Below, piece by piece: positions 1 to 6,693 of a stretch of 20,412 bases of DNA; position 1 is the stretch's first letter; the number at the start of each line of letters is the position of its first letter. This DNA comes from an uncultured Roseburia sp. (GTDB lineage: Bacteria > Bacillota > Clostridia > Lachnospirales > Lachnospiraceae). The notes beneath the pieces are model-generated. The model was given only the letters and a program-made list of their open reading frames with translations. It had not been told where the DNA came from and did not search any database. The translations under genes and the position numbers were made by a program. The stretch covers positions 1-20,412 of the forward strand of contig CAJTYI010000055.1 of assembly GCA_910584215.1 (NCBI GenBank). Direction: 5' to 3'.

Positions 1-213
1 CCCAAAGAAGCACGCTTAGAACCTCTGGCATTTGCTCAATTCAGAAAAACGCAGTGACTGTACCGCCAACTCACGATGAATTGCCGCATTTACCTTGTGA
101 AAAAGAAAAACTTTTTAGAAGTTTACGATAGAATAAATATGCAACACATAGCAATACTTTATTCAGTCAAAACAATGGCTAATAACCTATAGATTTCTAA
201 CAAAACATAAAAA

Positions 214-254
214 ATAGATTAACCTCTTTGAAAACTTATAAGCGGTTAATCTAT
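214..254 (-). terminator. Rho-independent terminator of the two-component operon
   Basis: Perfect 11-bp inverted repeat (arms 214-224 and 244-254) with a 19-base loop, lying 8 bases past the stop codon of the response regulator. Read on the minus strand, the stem is followed by TTTTTT and further T-rich sequence, as expected for an intrinsic terminator. The loop is longer than usual, so the hairpin may fold in a more complex way. There is a short T run on the other side too, so weak bidirectional action is possible. Confidence 0.75.
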
Positions 255-261
255 ACCATTT

Positions 262-903
262 TTAAATCATTATCAAATTATTCTTAATAGCAAACACTGC
301 TGCCTGCGTTCGGTCCATGACTTCTATCTTTTTGAAAATACTGGACACATGATTTTTTACCGTGCGCTCACTGATTGTCAATTTTTGTGCGATTTCTTTG
401 TTGTACATTCCATGCGCCAATAACTTTAAAACTTCCAGTTCTCTTTTCGTGAGACTCTCAATCATTACCGTATCGGTATTGCGCTCTACAATCTTGGCAT
501 TCAGCAGCGGAATCAAATTAGGCTGAATATAATCCTCTCCGTTGACAATGCAGTGAATCGCTTTCTTCAATTCCTGAAAATCCGCATCTTTCAACAAATA
601 GCCGTGGACACCGATATCAATAACTTTTAAAAGATACTCCACCTCATTGTGTACCGTCAACACTAAGATATGTATCTCTCGGTTGTCTTCCTTAAGCTTT
701 TTTAATACTTCAAGACCGTTCATGCGAGGCATATTAATATCTAAAAGTAAAATATCTGGTACAATTTTATCGAGCTTCTCCAAGCACTCCACACCGTCAC
801 TGGCTTCCGCGACGACACGAAATTCTTTCTCCAATTCTAAGAGCTGTTTCAATCCCTGACGAATCATTGAGTGATCGTCCGCTATCATGATGTCAATTGC
901 CAT
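262..903 (-). CDS. LuxR/NarL-family response regulator (DegU-like)
   Basis: Cytosolic DNA-binding response regulator of 213 residues. An N-terminal receiver domain (about 1-120) has the acidic pair D9-D10, phospho-acceptor D55 in LLLDINMPRMNG, T83 and K105. A C-terminal LuxR-type helix-turn-helix (about 151-205) has the LTKRELEVL start and the SERTVKNHVSSIFKK recognition region. It should be phosphorylated by the histidine kinase encoded just upstream, whose gene it overlaps by 11 bases, which suggests translational coupling. An upstream in-frame ATG at 927 would add eight residues, but the start at 903 matches the family and has an AGGA site 8 bases upstream inside the kinase gene. The architecture matches DegU/LiaR/VraR-type regulators. 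The regulon cannot be told from this window. Confidence 0.92.
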   Translation of the reverse strand: MAIDIMIADDHSMIRQGLKQLLELEKEFRVVAEASDGVECLEKLDKIVPDILLLDINMPRMNGLEVLKKLKEDNREIHILVLTVHNEVEYLLKVIDIGVHGYLLKDADFQELKKAIHCIVNGEDYIQPNLIPLLNAKIVERNTDTVMIESLTKRELEVLKLLAHGMYNKEIAQKLTISERTVKNHVSSIFKKIEVMDRTQAAVFAIKNNLIMI

Positions 904-1939
904 TCTTTTTTTCCTTTCCTGGCGCAACCCAAACCTTAACCTTCGTTCCCTGTCCCAATTCCGAATCTATGACAATCCTACCCGACAACAAATATACCCT
1001 CTCTCTCATCGTGGCAATTCCGAACCCGGTAAAATCATCTCTGCTTGCCGTGTTTAGCTTCTCAGTGCGAAATCCGATACCGTCATCTGCGATCTCGATC
1101 TCAACCTCATCTTCTCCATAATGTAAAGTCACATCAATCGTTGAGGCACCAGAATGACGCAATGCATTACCACAAGCCTCCTGTATAATTCTTATAATCG
1201 TGATGCCCACAATCGGCTTGATTGCATAGGGCTCCCCTTTCACATGAAAATGTATTTTTTTTGGCAGATCTACTTCCAACTTATCCAAAATGCGCTCAAT
1301 TGTCACATCCAACCCAATGTCATCAAATGTCATCGGACGCAGGTCAAAAATCATTTTTCTTGTATCACTGATAACCTCTCGCAAAAAACGAATCATAGAC
1401 AGAAGCTCCAACTTGCAGCGCACGGGGTCCATGTCGACCAACTTGCCGCACAGCTCCGCCTTGTGAACAAGACTGGTCAAATTCTGAACCGTATCATCAT
1501 GCAGCTCTCTGGAAATGCGATATCTTTCATTTTCCTGCGTCTCCAACAGGTACATGCGATATACTTCATCATCCATCGGATCTTTGTCCGCCTTGGAGCT
1601 CTCCCCTTTCGGTATCTTGGAAGCTTCTTTCTCTAATTTTATTACACTCTCCAACTCGTCCATCTTCTGGTTTAATTCTTCCAGAGCCTTTTGATGCGTT
1701 TCAATTTGCGAAAGTGTCTTTTTCTGGTGCGCAGACAGTCGTTCTAATTCTCTCTTATCTTCCGGATTGATCTCCCTTGGCACAAAGGATTCAAAACTCT
1801 CGTCAGATTTCGCTCGAAGAACCTTCTGCAAGGCAATATTTTCTTTTACTTCCAAGTCCAGATCGTTTAGCACACTCTCAATTTTTTTCTTCTCTGCCAA
1901 ATATTCTTTTCTTAAATTGATTAAAAAATTAGTTGCCAT
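893..1939 (-). CDS. Cytosolic sensor histidine kinase, DegS-like (HisKA_3 family)
   Basis: Histidine kinase of 348 residues that should phosphorylate the adjacent regulator. Residues 1-110 are charged and predicted coiled coil with no membrane segment, as in DegS, so the signal is probably cytoplasmic. The dimerisation/phosphoacceptor domain shows ENERYRISRELHDDTVQNL with the likely phosphorylated His147. The HATPase domain has an N box (QEACGNALRHS, N258), a G1 box DDGIGF (286-290) and a G2 region TGFGIATMRERV from 304. The start has an AAGGA site 5 bases upstream. Bacillus DegS has the same overall plan, but similar kinases occur with unrelated regulons, so I give no gene symbol. It is first in a two-gene operon that ends at the terminator at 214-254. 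Confidence 0.9.
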   Translation of the reverse strand: MATNFLINLRKEYLAEKKKIESVLNDLDLEVKENIALQKVLRAKSDESFESFVPREINPEDKRELERLSAHQKKTLSQIETHQKALEELNQKMDELESVIKLEKEASKIPKGESSKADKDPMDDEVYRMYLLETQENERYRISRELHDDTVQNLTSLVHKAELCGKLVDMDPVRCKLELLSMIRFLREVISDTRKMIFDLRPMTFDDIGLDVTIERILDKLEVDLPKKIHFHVKGEPYAIKPIVGITIIRIIQEACGNALRHSGASTIDVTLHYGEDEVEIEIADDGIGFRTEKLNTASRDDFTGFGIATMRERVYLLSGRIVIDSELGQGTKVKVWVAPGKEKKNGN

Positions 1940-1984
1940 AAAAATCCTTATTGCGCTTTGCTGTCAAATACATGTTATCTTCAT

Positions 1985-2026
1985 TTTATAATAAATTACG
2001 ACAATTGAAAAGTTCTATTTTTCAAT
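1985..2026 (-). promoter_or_regulatory. Likely promoter/operator of the two-component operon
   Basis: Minus-strand -10-like TATAAA at 1985-1990, about 45 bases before the kinase start. Directly upstream is a perfect inverted repeat with 8-bp arms (2004-2011 and 2019-2026, spacer 7). It overlaps where the -35 element should be; TTTTCA at 2006-2011 is a weak -35 candidate at only 15-bp spacing. The repeat is placed as an operator would be, possibly for autoregulation. Which protein binds is unknown. Confidence 0.35.
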
Positions 2027-2118
2027 AATAGAAAAAACTTGTAAAAGTTTTGTCCAGGACTTTGCTCTTACGATCATGTGCCTTAAAGCGTAAAATCCAA
2101 AACTTTTTCATTTTAGAT

Positions 2119-2147
2119 TTGTATAACAGGTTAAAACAGGCTATAAT
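2119..2147 (+). promoter_or_regulatory. Sigma-A-type promoter of the hydrolase-fold gene
   Basis: A perfect -10 hexamer TATAAT at 2142-2147 lies exactly 17 bp downstream of TTGTAT (2119-2124), a weak -35. Transcription would start near 2154, leaving a leader of about 100 bases before the ATG at 2254. I saw no riboswitch fold in the leader. Confidence 0.55.
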
Positions 2148-2253
2148 ATATAATAGAAAGACAATCTCACGGTACAAAATCTATCATCTCGACACAAGAG
2201 AAGTACCGGGAATCAATGCCATATTAATTTTAACAGAGGGAAGGGTTCTGCTT

Positions 2254-3228
2254 ATGAAAAAATGTATCAAACGCGCATTGTTCCTCACTGCATGTGCTGC
2301 AGGGACCATTCATATAGTCAATCGTTTTATCGATAACACTGCCAATATGAAGGATATCTTAAAGACCAACGACGGGGAATATTATGACTGGAAAAACGGA
2401 CAAATCTATTATCACAAACGTGGAACAGGTTCTCCTGTGCTCTTGATTCACGATCTGTCTCCAATCGCTTCCTCGTATGAATGGTGCCGCTTTGCAAAAA
2501 AACTTGAAAAACAGCACACGGTATACACCATAGACCTGCTCGGCTGTGGACGTTCCAGGAAACCTTATCTTACTTACACAAACTACTTATATGTTCAGCT
2601 GATCACCGATTTCATCAAGGACGTGATTCAGGAAAGCCCGGTTGTTCTCACCACCAATCATTCCATTTCGTTTGTAGTTTTAGCGGCAAATATGCATCGT
2701 CATCTCATCAAAAAAATAATTGCCATCAATCCACCGGCTATACAGACCAGCCCCAAAAAATCTCTTCATCTTGACGCCTTTAAGAAATATATTTTAAAGT
2801 CGCCTATTTTGGGAACCTTTGTCTATAACATGGCAACGATTGAGACAAAAGTGCAAAAAATACTGCGGACTCAATATTTTTACAATTCGCAGCTCGTCTC
2901 CACGAAAATGCTCGACGCTTACTATGAATCTGCACATTTGGAAAAGAGCCACGGCAAATATTTATTGGTAAGCTTGTCCGTGGGTTATATTGATAACTTT
3001 ATCGGACACGCCGTAAGTAAACTGGAAACTCCTCTTGCCATTATTGCAAGCAGCCAGATGAAAGAAGGCATTACAGCTGTAGACAGTTATCGCAGATTAA
3101 ACAAAAATCTGGAAACAAGTTATCTTTCCAACACCGGGTTGATACCGCAATTGGAAATGCCGGAACGTTTGTTTCATATCGTAAATTCCTTCTTAGATAC
3201 TCAACAAGCTAGTACAACGAATCATTAA
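2254..3228 (+). CDS. Membrane-anchored alpha/beta-hydrolase-fold protein, probably catalytically degenerate
   Basis: Protein of 324 residues with the alpha/beta-hydrolase layout. It has a short hydrophobic N-terminal segment (about 8-26) that may anchor it, an oxyanion strand VLLIHDLSP (62-70), the conserved D94-x-x-G-C-G-R-S turn, a nucleophile-elbow region TTNHSISF (133-140) and a C-terminal PQLEMPERLFHIVNSFL block. Active members usually have GxSxG, an Asp after the sixth strand and a His in the GH-x-P motif. Here the elbow is N-H-S137-I-S, the acid region reads ASSQMKEG, and the His position is Leu296. It may therefore be a pseudoenzyme or use other residues. In-frame sequence runs upstream to 2050, but ATG 2254 follows AAGGG at 8-base spacing and a promoter. 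It is the only gene here transcribed towards the origin. Its function is unknown. Confidence 0.8.
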   Translation: MKKCIKRALFLTACAAGTIHIVNRFIDNTANMKDILKTNDGEYYDWKNGQIYYHKRGTGSPVLLIHDLSPIASSYEWCRFAKKLEKQHTVYTIDLLGCGRSRKPYLTYTNYLYVQLITDFIKDVIQESPVVLTTNHSISFVVLAANMHRHLIKKIIAINPPAIQTSPKKSLHLDAFKKYILKSPILGTFVYNMATIETKVQKILRTQYFYNSQLVSTKMLDAYYESAHLEKSHGKYLLVSLSVGYIDNFIGHAVSKLETPLAIIASSQMKEGITAVDSYRRLNKNLETSYLSNTGLIPQLEMPERLFHIVNSFLDTQQASTTNH

Positions 3229-3276
3229 TTTCTGATACATTGGCGCAGAACGATTCTTTCCTATGCAAGACGGAAG

Positions 3277-3452
3277 AATGAGGCGCAGCGGTGGCTGCGT
3301 CGATTGACGACAACGAAGCAAATGAGGCGTAGCGATGGCTGCGTCGATTGACGACAACGAAGCAAATGAGGCGTAGCGATGGCTGCGTCGACTGACGACA
3401 ACGAAACAAATGAGGCGTAGCGATGGCTGCGTCGATTAACGACAACGAAGCA
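3277..3452. repeat. Four tandem copies of a 44-bp unit
   Basis: Units at 3277-3320, 3321-3364, 3365-3408 and 3409-3452 abut without spacers. Relative to unit 2, unit 1 differs at two bases, unit 3 at two and unit 4 at one. Each unit can form a 7-bp stem GCGYAGC/GCTGCGT with a 4-base loop. The C/T difference in unit 1 keeps the pairing (C-G instead of U-G). It is followed by a short CGTC-GATT-GACG stem. Because 44 is not a multiple of 3, a translated repeat protein is unlikely. The lack of spacers rules out CRISPR. Confidence 0.9.
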
Positions 3453-3516
3453 GATAAAAAATCAGACAAGCCAAAGTGTCAGTTAATTTATATTCGTTGT
3501 ACTGGATAGACAATTG

Positions 3517-3574
3517 AATCGAGTAGGGGAGATTTCTTCCCTACTCGCTGCGCGGGGTGCGTGCTGCAACAGCA
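3517..3574 (+). repeat. Dispersed palindromic repeat, copy 1
   Basis: This 58-bp block recurs at 20353-20410 in the same orientation with one mismatch (C at 3548, T in the other copy). Its first part is a 12-bp hairpin (9 perfect pairs CGAGTAGGG/CCCTACTCG plus three inner pairs, one of them G-T, around ATTT). A second nested structure follows: GGGGTGCG (3554-3561) pairs with CGCACCCC (3588-3595), enclosing a TGCTG/CAGCA stem. It encodes nothing recognisable. It lies between the convergent hydrolase and rsmG genes and resembles short non-autonomous repeats (MITE- or REP-like). The family is not one I recognise. Confidence 0.85.
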
Positions 3575-3609
3575 GCTATTTTCACTTCGCACCCCTGAGC
3601 ATAAAAGAA

Positions 3610-3635
3610 GCCATCAAAGGGGTTCCTTTGATGGC
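3610..3635 (-). terminator. Rho-independent terminator of the mnmG-rsmG unit
   Basis: Perfect 11-bp stem (3610-3620 with 3625-3635) and a 4-base loop. On the minus strand it is followed by TTCTTTT. It overlaps the last codons and stop codon of rsmG, so the C-terminal residues of RsmG are encoded in the hairpin. Confidence 0.85.
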
Positions 3636-4342
3636 GTTCCTGCTTTGCGCGGATATGTCTTCGGTGTTTTCTTTTTTTTGTGAATGACAATGAAAGAACG
3701 CTTTTGTTCTCCCAGATCGAATTTGTAAACATCCGCAATCTCTCCGCCCAAAATTTCTATCGCTTTCTTTGCCTGTTTCACTTCATCTTCAACCGCAGCA
3801 GATTTGTAAGATATAAAAAATCCTCCTACTTTTACAAAAGGCATACAATACTCACTTAATGTGGATAGATTTGCCACGGCACGGGACACTACAATGTCAA
3901 AATTTTCACGATATATTTTATTTCTCGACAATTCCTCCGCTCTCGCGTGAAGCGCTTCCACTCCCCCTAACGATAAGGTTTCGATCACACGGTTTAAAAA
4001 TTGGACCCTTTTATTGAGAGAATCCACCAAAGTCACTTGAATATCTGGAAAAGCAATCTTTATCGGAATACCGGGAAAACCAGCTCCTGTTCCCAAGTCC
4101 AGAAGTGTCCGATGTTCTTTTGCCGCCTTATCTAAATCATATACCCGGTGCAGAGATAAACTGTCCAAAAAATGCTTTTCGACTACATCATCAAATTCCG
4201 TAATGGCGGTGAGATTCATCACCTTGTTTGTCTCAACCAAAAGTTCATAAAAATTCAAAAATTTCTGAAAATGTGTATCTGTTAAATTGATCTTCAATTG
4301 GTTCAATTCGCGTTCAAAAATTTTTGTATCATATACAAGCAT
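3614..4342 (-). CDS. rsmG: 16S rRNA (guanine-N7)-methyltransferase RsmG (GidB)
   Basis: SAM-dependent enzyme that methylates N7 of G527 (E. coli numbering) in the 530 loop of 16S rRNA. Loss of RsmG in other bacteria gives low-level streptomycin resistance. The 242-residue protein shows the family hallmarks: NLTAI (43-47), HFLDSL (57-62), the SAM-binding motif LLDLGTGAGFPG (80-91), the acidic LVDSLNKRVQFL strand-helix and VSRAVA in the core. The C-terminal tail is lysine-rich (KKKKTPKTYPRK). The ATG has AGGA upstream at normal spacing. It sits 70 bases behind mnmG, the usual gidA-gidB pair, and probably shares its transcript. Confidence 0.96.
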   Translation of the reverse strand: MLVYDTKIFERELNQLKINLTDTHFQKFLNFYELLVETNKVMNLTAITEFDDVVEKHFLDSLSLHRVYDLDKAAKEHRTLLDLGTGAGFPGIPIKIAFPDIQVTLVDSLNKRVQFLNRVIETLSLGGVEALHARAEELSRNKIYRENFDIVVSRAVANLSTLSEYCMPFVKVGGFFISYKSAAVEDEVKQAKKAIEILGGEIADVYKFDLGEQKRSFIVIHKKKKTPKTYPRKAGTPSKEPL

Positions 4343-4412
4343 AATTTTCCTACTTTCATGAGTAATAGGTAATCCACTACTTTACCATATCATTTACATT
4401 CCTTTATTCTCA

Positions 4413-6533
4413 TCATACCCTGCCGCACTCCATATAAACCAACAAAACAGAGATATCAGCCGGTGAGACGCCGGAGATACGGGAAGCCTGTCCGATTGAG
4501 TGGGGCCGATAGAGCTTTAATTTTTGCCGTGCCTCAATGCGCAGACTCGGTACCGCATCATAGTCGAAATCTTTGGCAAGCTTTTTACTTTCTAACTTTT
4601 TAAATTGTTCTACCTGCTTGATCTGTCTGGAAATATAACCGTCGTATTTGATGTGAATATTGACCTGCTCCGCCACGTCAATGGGAAGCTGCGGCCGCTG
4701 TGTATCGACAGGGGCCAATTTGTCATAATCCAACTCCGGCCGTCGTATTAATTCCGTCAAGGTTGAACCAGAACTTAAGGGAATACTTCCATATTGTTGC
4801 AAAAGCTCCTGCACTCTTTGATTGGCGCCGATTTTTACCTTAGAAACACGCGCGACTTCTTCTCTGATCAATTCCTCCTTTTTACAGACATACGCATAAC
4901 GCTCCTTTGAAATCAATCCGATCTCATAGCCTTTCTTTGTCAGACGCAGATCTGCATTGTCCTGACGCAACAAGAGTCGATATTCCGCGCGTGAAGTCAT
5001 CATGCGGTAAGGCTCATGACTTTCTTTTGTTACCAGATCATCAATCAAAACTCCAATATAAGCTTCCGAGCGGTCAAGCAGCAAAGGTTCCCTGCCTAAA
5101 ATGGACATCGCCGCATTGATACCGGCAACAAGTCCCTGCGCAGCCGCCTCCTCATATCCGCTGCTGCCATTGAACTGGCCTCCAGAAAAGAGACCTTTTA
5201 TCTTTTTAAATTCCAATGTTGCATAGAGCTGATTGGCGTTAATGCAGTCATATTCGATTGCATAGGCATTTCTGACAATTTTAGCATTCTCCAACCCTGG
5301 CAGGGTGCGATACATCTGAAACTGCACATCTTCCGGCAGTGAAGAACTCATGCCGCCCACATACATTTCGTTGGTATTGATTCCCTCCGGCTCAATAAAA
5401 ATCTGATGCCTGTCCTTATCGGCAAACTTCACCACTTTATCCTCGATGGAAGGACAATAGCGCGGCCCCGTTCCCTCTATAATTCCCGCATAAATCGGGG
5501 AACGATCTAAATTATTGCGGATAATCTCGTGTGTTGTCGAATTTGTGTATGTCAGCCAACAGGAAACTTGATCAATCTGCACTGTATCAGGATCGGTGGT
5601 AAAAGAAAACGGTACTACCCGCTCGTCACCTTTCTGTTCCTCCATTTTACTAAAATCAATAGAATTTTTGTCTATTCTAGCAGGAGTTCCAGTCTTGAAG
5701 CGGAACATTTCTACATTATGTTTTTCCAGGGAAGCCGTCAAAGAGTTCGCGGCCTGTAACCCGTTTGGACCGGTATGCGTAATCATCTCACCGGTCAGAC
5801 AGCGCGCCCGCAGATACGTTCCCGTACAGAGTATCACAGCTTTACAACTATAATAGCCGCCGGAAACGGTGCGCACACCCACAATTCTCTGTAACTTCTC
5901 CTCAGTTGACGCGGTTTCCTGCATAGAACCTTCCGCTCTCCCACTCTCCTTCTTTCTCATTGTTTCCTGATTCGTCCCTGAAGCGCAATCGTCACCAATC
6001 GGTGCTATATCCACATCCGTCCTTAGAACGATATCTGCTCCATTCAGGTTTAAATCCACATTCGTTCTTGGAGCGATATCTACTCCATTCAAGTTTAAAT
6101 CCGCATCAGTGACAATCTCTGCCACCTCAGCCTGTCGTATCGTGAGATGTTCTGTCTCCTGTAAAGTCTTCCGCATCTCCATACTATAGTTGGCCTTGTC
6201 TGCCTGGGCGCGCAGAGAATGAACCGCGGGACCTTTTGATTTATTCAGCATTTTCGACTGAATAAATGTCTTATCAATATTAATTCCCATCTGGCCGCCC
6301 AATGCGTCGATCTCTCTCACAAGATGACCCTTTGAGCTGCCTCCGATATTCGGATTACAGGGCATCATGGCAATGCTGTCGACACTGACCGTAAAGATAA
6401 TTGTCTCTAAACCAAGCCTTGCACAAGCCAAGGCAGCTTCACAGCCGGCATGTCCGGCACCTACAACAACCACGTCATATTTTTCTGTTATATATGGTAC
6501 TTTTTTTCCGCTCGTATTACAATTATTGGGCAT
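4413..6533 (-). CDS. mnmG: tRNA uridine-34 5-carboxymethylaminomethyl synthesis enzyme MnmG (GidA), with internal insertion
   Basis: FAD-dependent partner of MnmE. Together they install the (carboxymethyl)aminomethyl group on wobble U34 of certain tRNAs. Seen here: the Rossmann motif GAGHAG (25-30), CNPNIGGSSKGHLVREIDALGG, KTGTPARI, GTGPRYCPSIEDK, GLFSGGQFNGSSGYEEAAAQG, RAEYRLLLRQDNAD and the C-terminal PHSIGQASRISGVSPADI helix region. Normal length is about 620-630 residues; this one has 706. The excess is mostly a roughly 70-residue insertion (about 144-213) in the FAD domain between TIRQAEVAEI and RIVGVRTV. It carries a 15-residue tandem repeat followed by a polar, charged stretch. An ATG at 6545 is in frame, but the ATG at 6533 has GGAG six bases upstream and is preferred. 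An extended -10 promoter lies about 60 bases before it. Confidence 0.95.
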   Translation of the reverse strand: MPNNCNTSGKKVPYITEKYDVVVVGAGHAGCEAALACARLGLETIIFTVSVDSIAMMPCNPNIGGSSKGHLVREIDALGGQMGINIDKTFIQSKMLNKSKGPAVHSLRAQADKANYSMEMRKTLQETEHLTIRQAEVAEIVTDADLNLNGVDIAPRTNVDLNLNGADIVLRTDVDIAPIGDDCASGTNQETMRKKESGRAEGSMQETASTEEKLQRIVGVRTVSGGYYSCKAVILCTGTYLRARCLTGEMITHTGPNGLQAANSLTASLEKHNVEMFRFKTGTPARIDKNSIDFSKMEEQKGDERVVPFSFTTDPDTVQIDQVSCWLTYTNSTTHEIIRNNLDRSPIYAGIIEGTGPRYCPSIEDKVVKFADKDRHQIFIEPEGINTNEMYVGGMSSSLPEDVQFQMYRTLPGLENAKIVRNAYAIEYDCINANQLYATLEFKKIKGLFSGGQFNGSSGYEEAAAQGLVAGINAAMSILGREPLLLDRSEAYIGVLIDDLVTKESHEPYRMMTSRAEYRLLLRQDNADLRLTKKGYEIGLISKERYAYVCKKEELIREEVARVSKVKIGANQRVQELLQQYGSIPLSSGSTLTELIRRPELDYDKLAPVDTQRPQLPIDVAEQVNIHIKYDGYISRQIKQVEQFKKLESKKLAKDFDYDAVPSLRIEARQKLKLYRPHSIGQASRISGVSPADISVLLVYMECGRV
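6015..6104 (-). repeat. In-frame 45-bp tandem repeat inside mnmG
   Basis: Two consecutive 45-bp units, with the start of a third, encode the 15-residue pattern (A/V)DLNLNG(V/A)DI-x-x-RT(N/D), followed by VDIAP. The units keep the reading frame and are strongly alike at DNA level, so the duplication looks fairly recent. They form the first part of the MnmG insertion. Confidence 0.85.
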
Positions 6534-6592
6534 TCTTTTCTCCATCTTAAATCATGATATAACATATTATCTTTACTTATTCTCTCTTGTAA

Positions 6593-6622
6593 ATTATATC
6601 ATCTCATCCGCCTTTTTGCCAT
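6593..6622 (-). promoter_or_regulatory. Promoter for mnmG-rsmG, extended -10
   Basis: On the minus strand a perfect TATAAT (6593-6598) is preceded by TG one base upstream, giving an extended -10. ATGGCA (6617-6622) is a 4/6 match to the -35 at 18-bp spacing. This suggests mnmG-rsmG can be transcribed separately from mnmE, which ends at 6694. Confidence 0.65.
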
Positions 6623-6693
6623 AGAAACATAAACCTGATCGAATTTTATATAACCGTTCAGCCTTGGGTTTCCCTGTTGCGTTTTACTACAGC

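Noticed and set aside
76..192. Open frame of 38 codons starting at ATG 76, and other short open stretches in 1-190, as a small gene or gene end
   Set aside because: No ribosome site, no recognisable protein, and several frames are open only briefly. Nothing in 1-213 can be supported as a gene.
3277..3452. CRISPR array
   Set aside because: The repeats abut directly with no unique spacers, and no cas gene is present.
3209..3469. Minus-strand 86-codon frame across the tandem repeats
   Set aside because: The 44-bp period shifts the frame at each unit, so no repeated peptide results. There is no ribosome site and it is explained by the repeat DNA.
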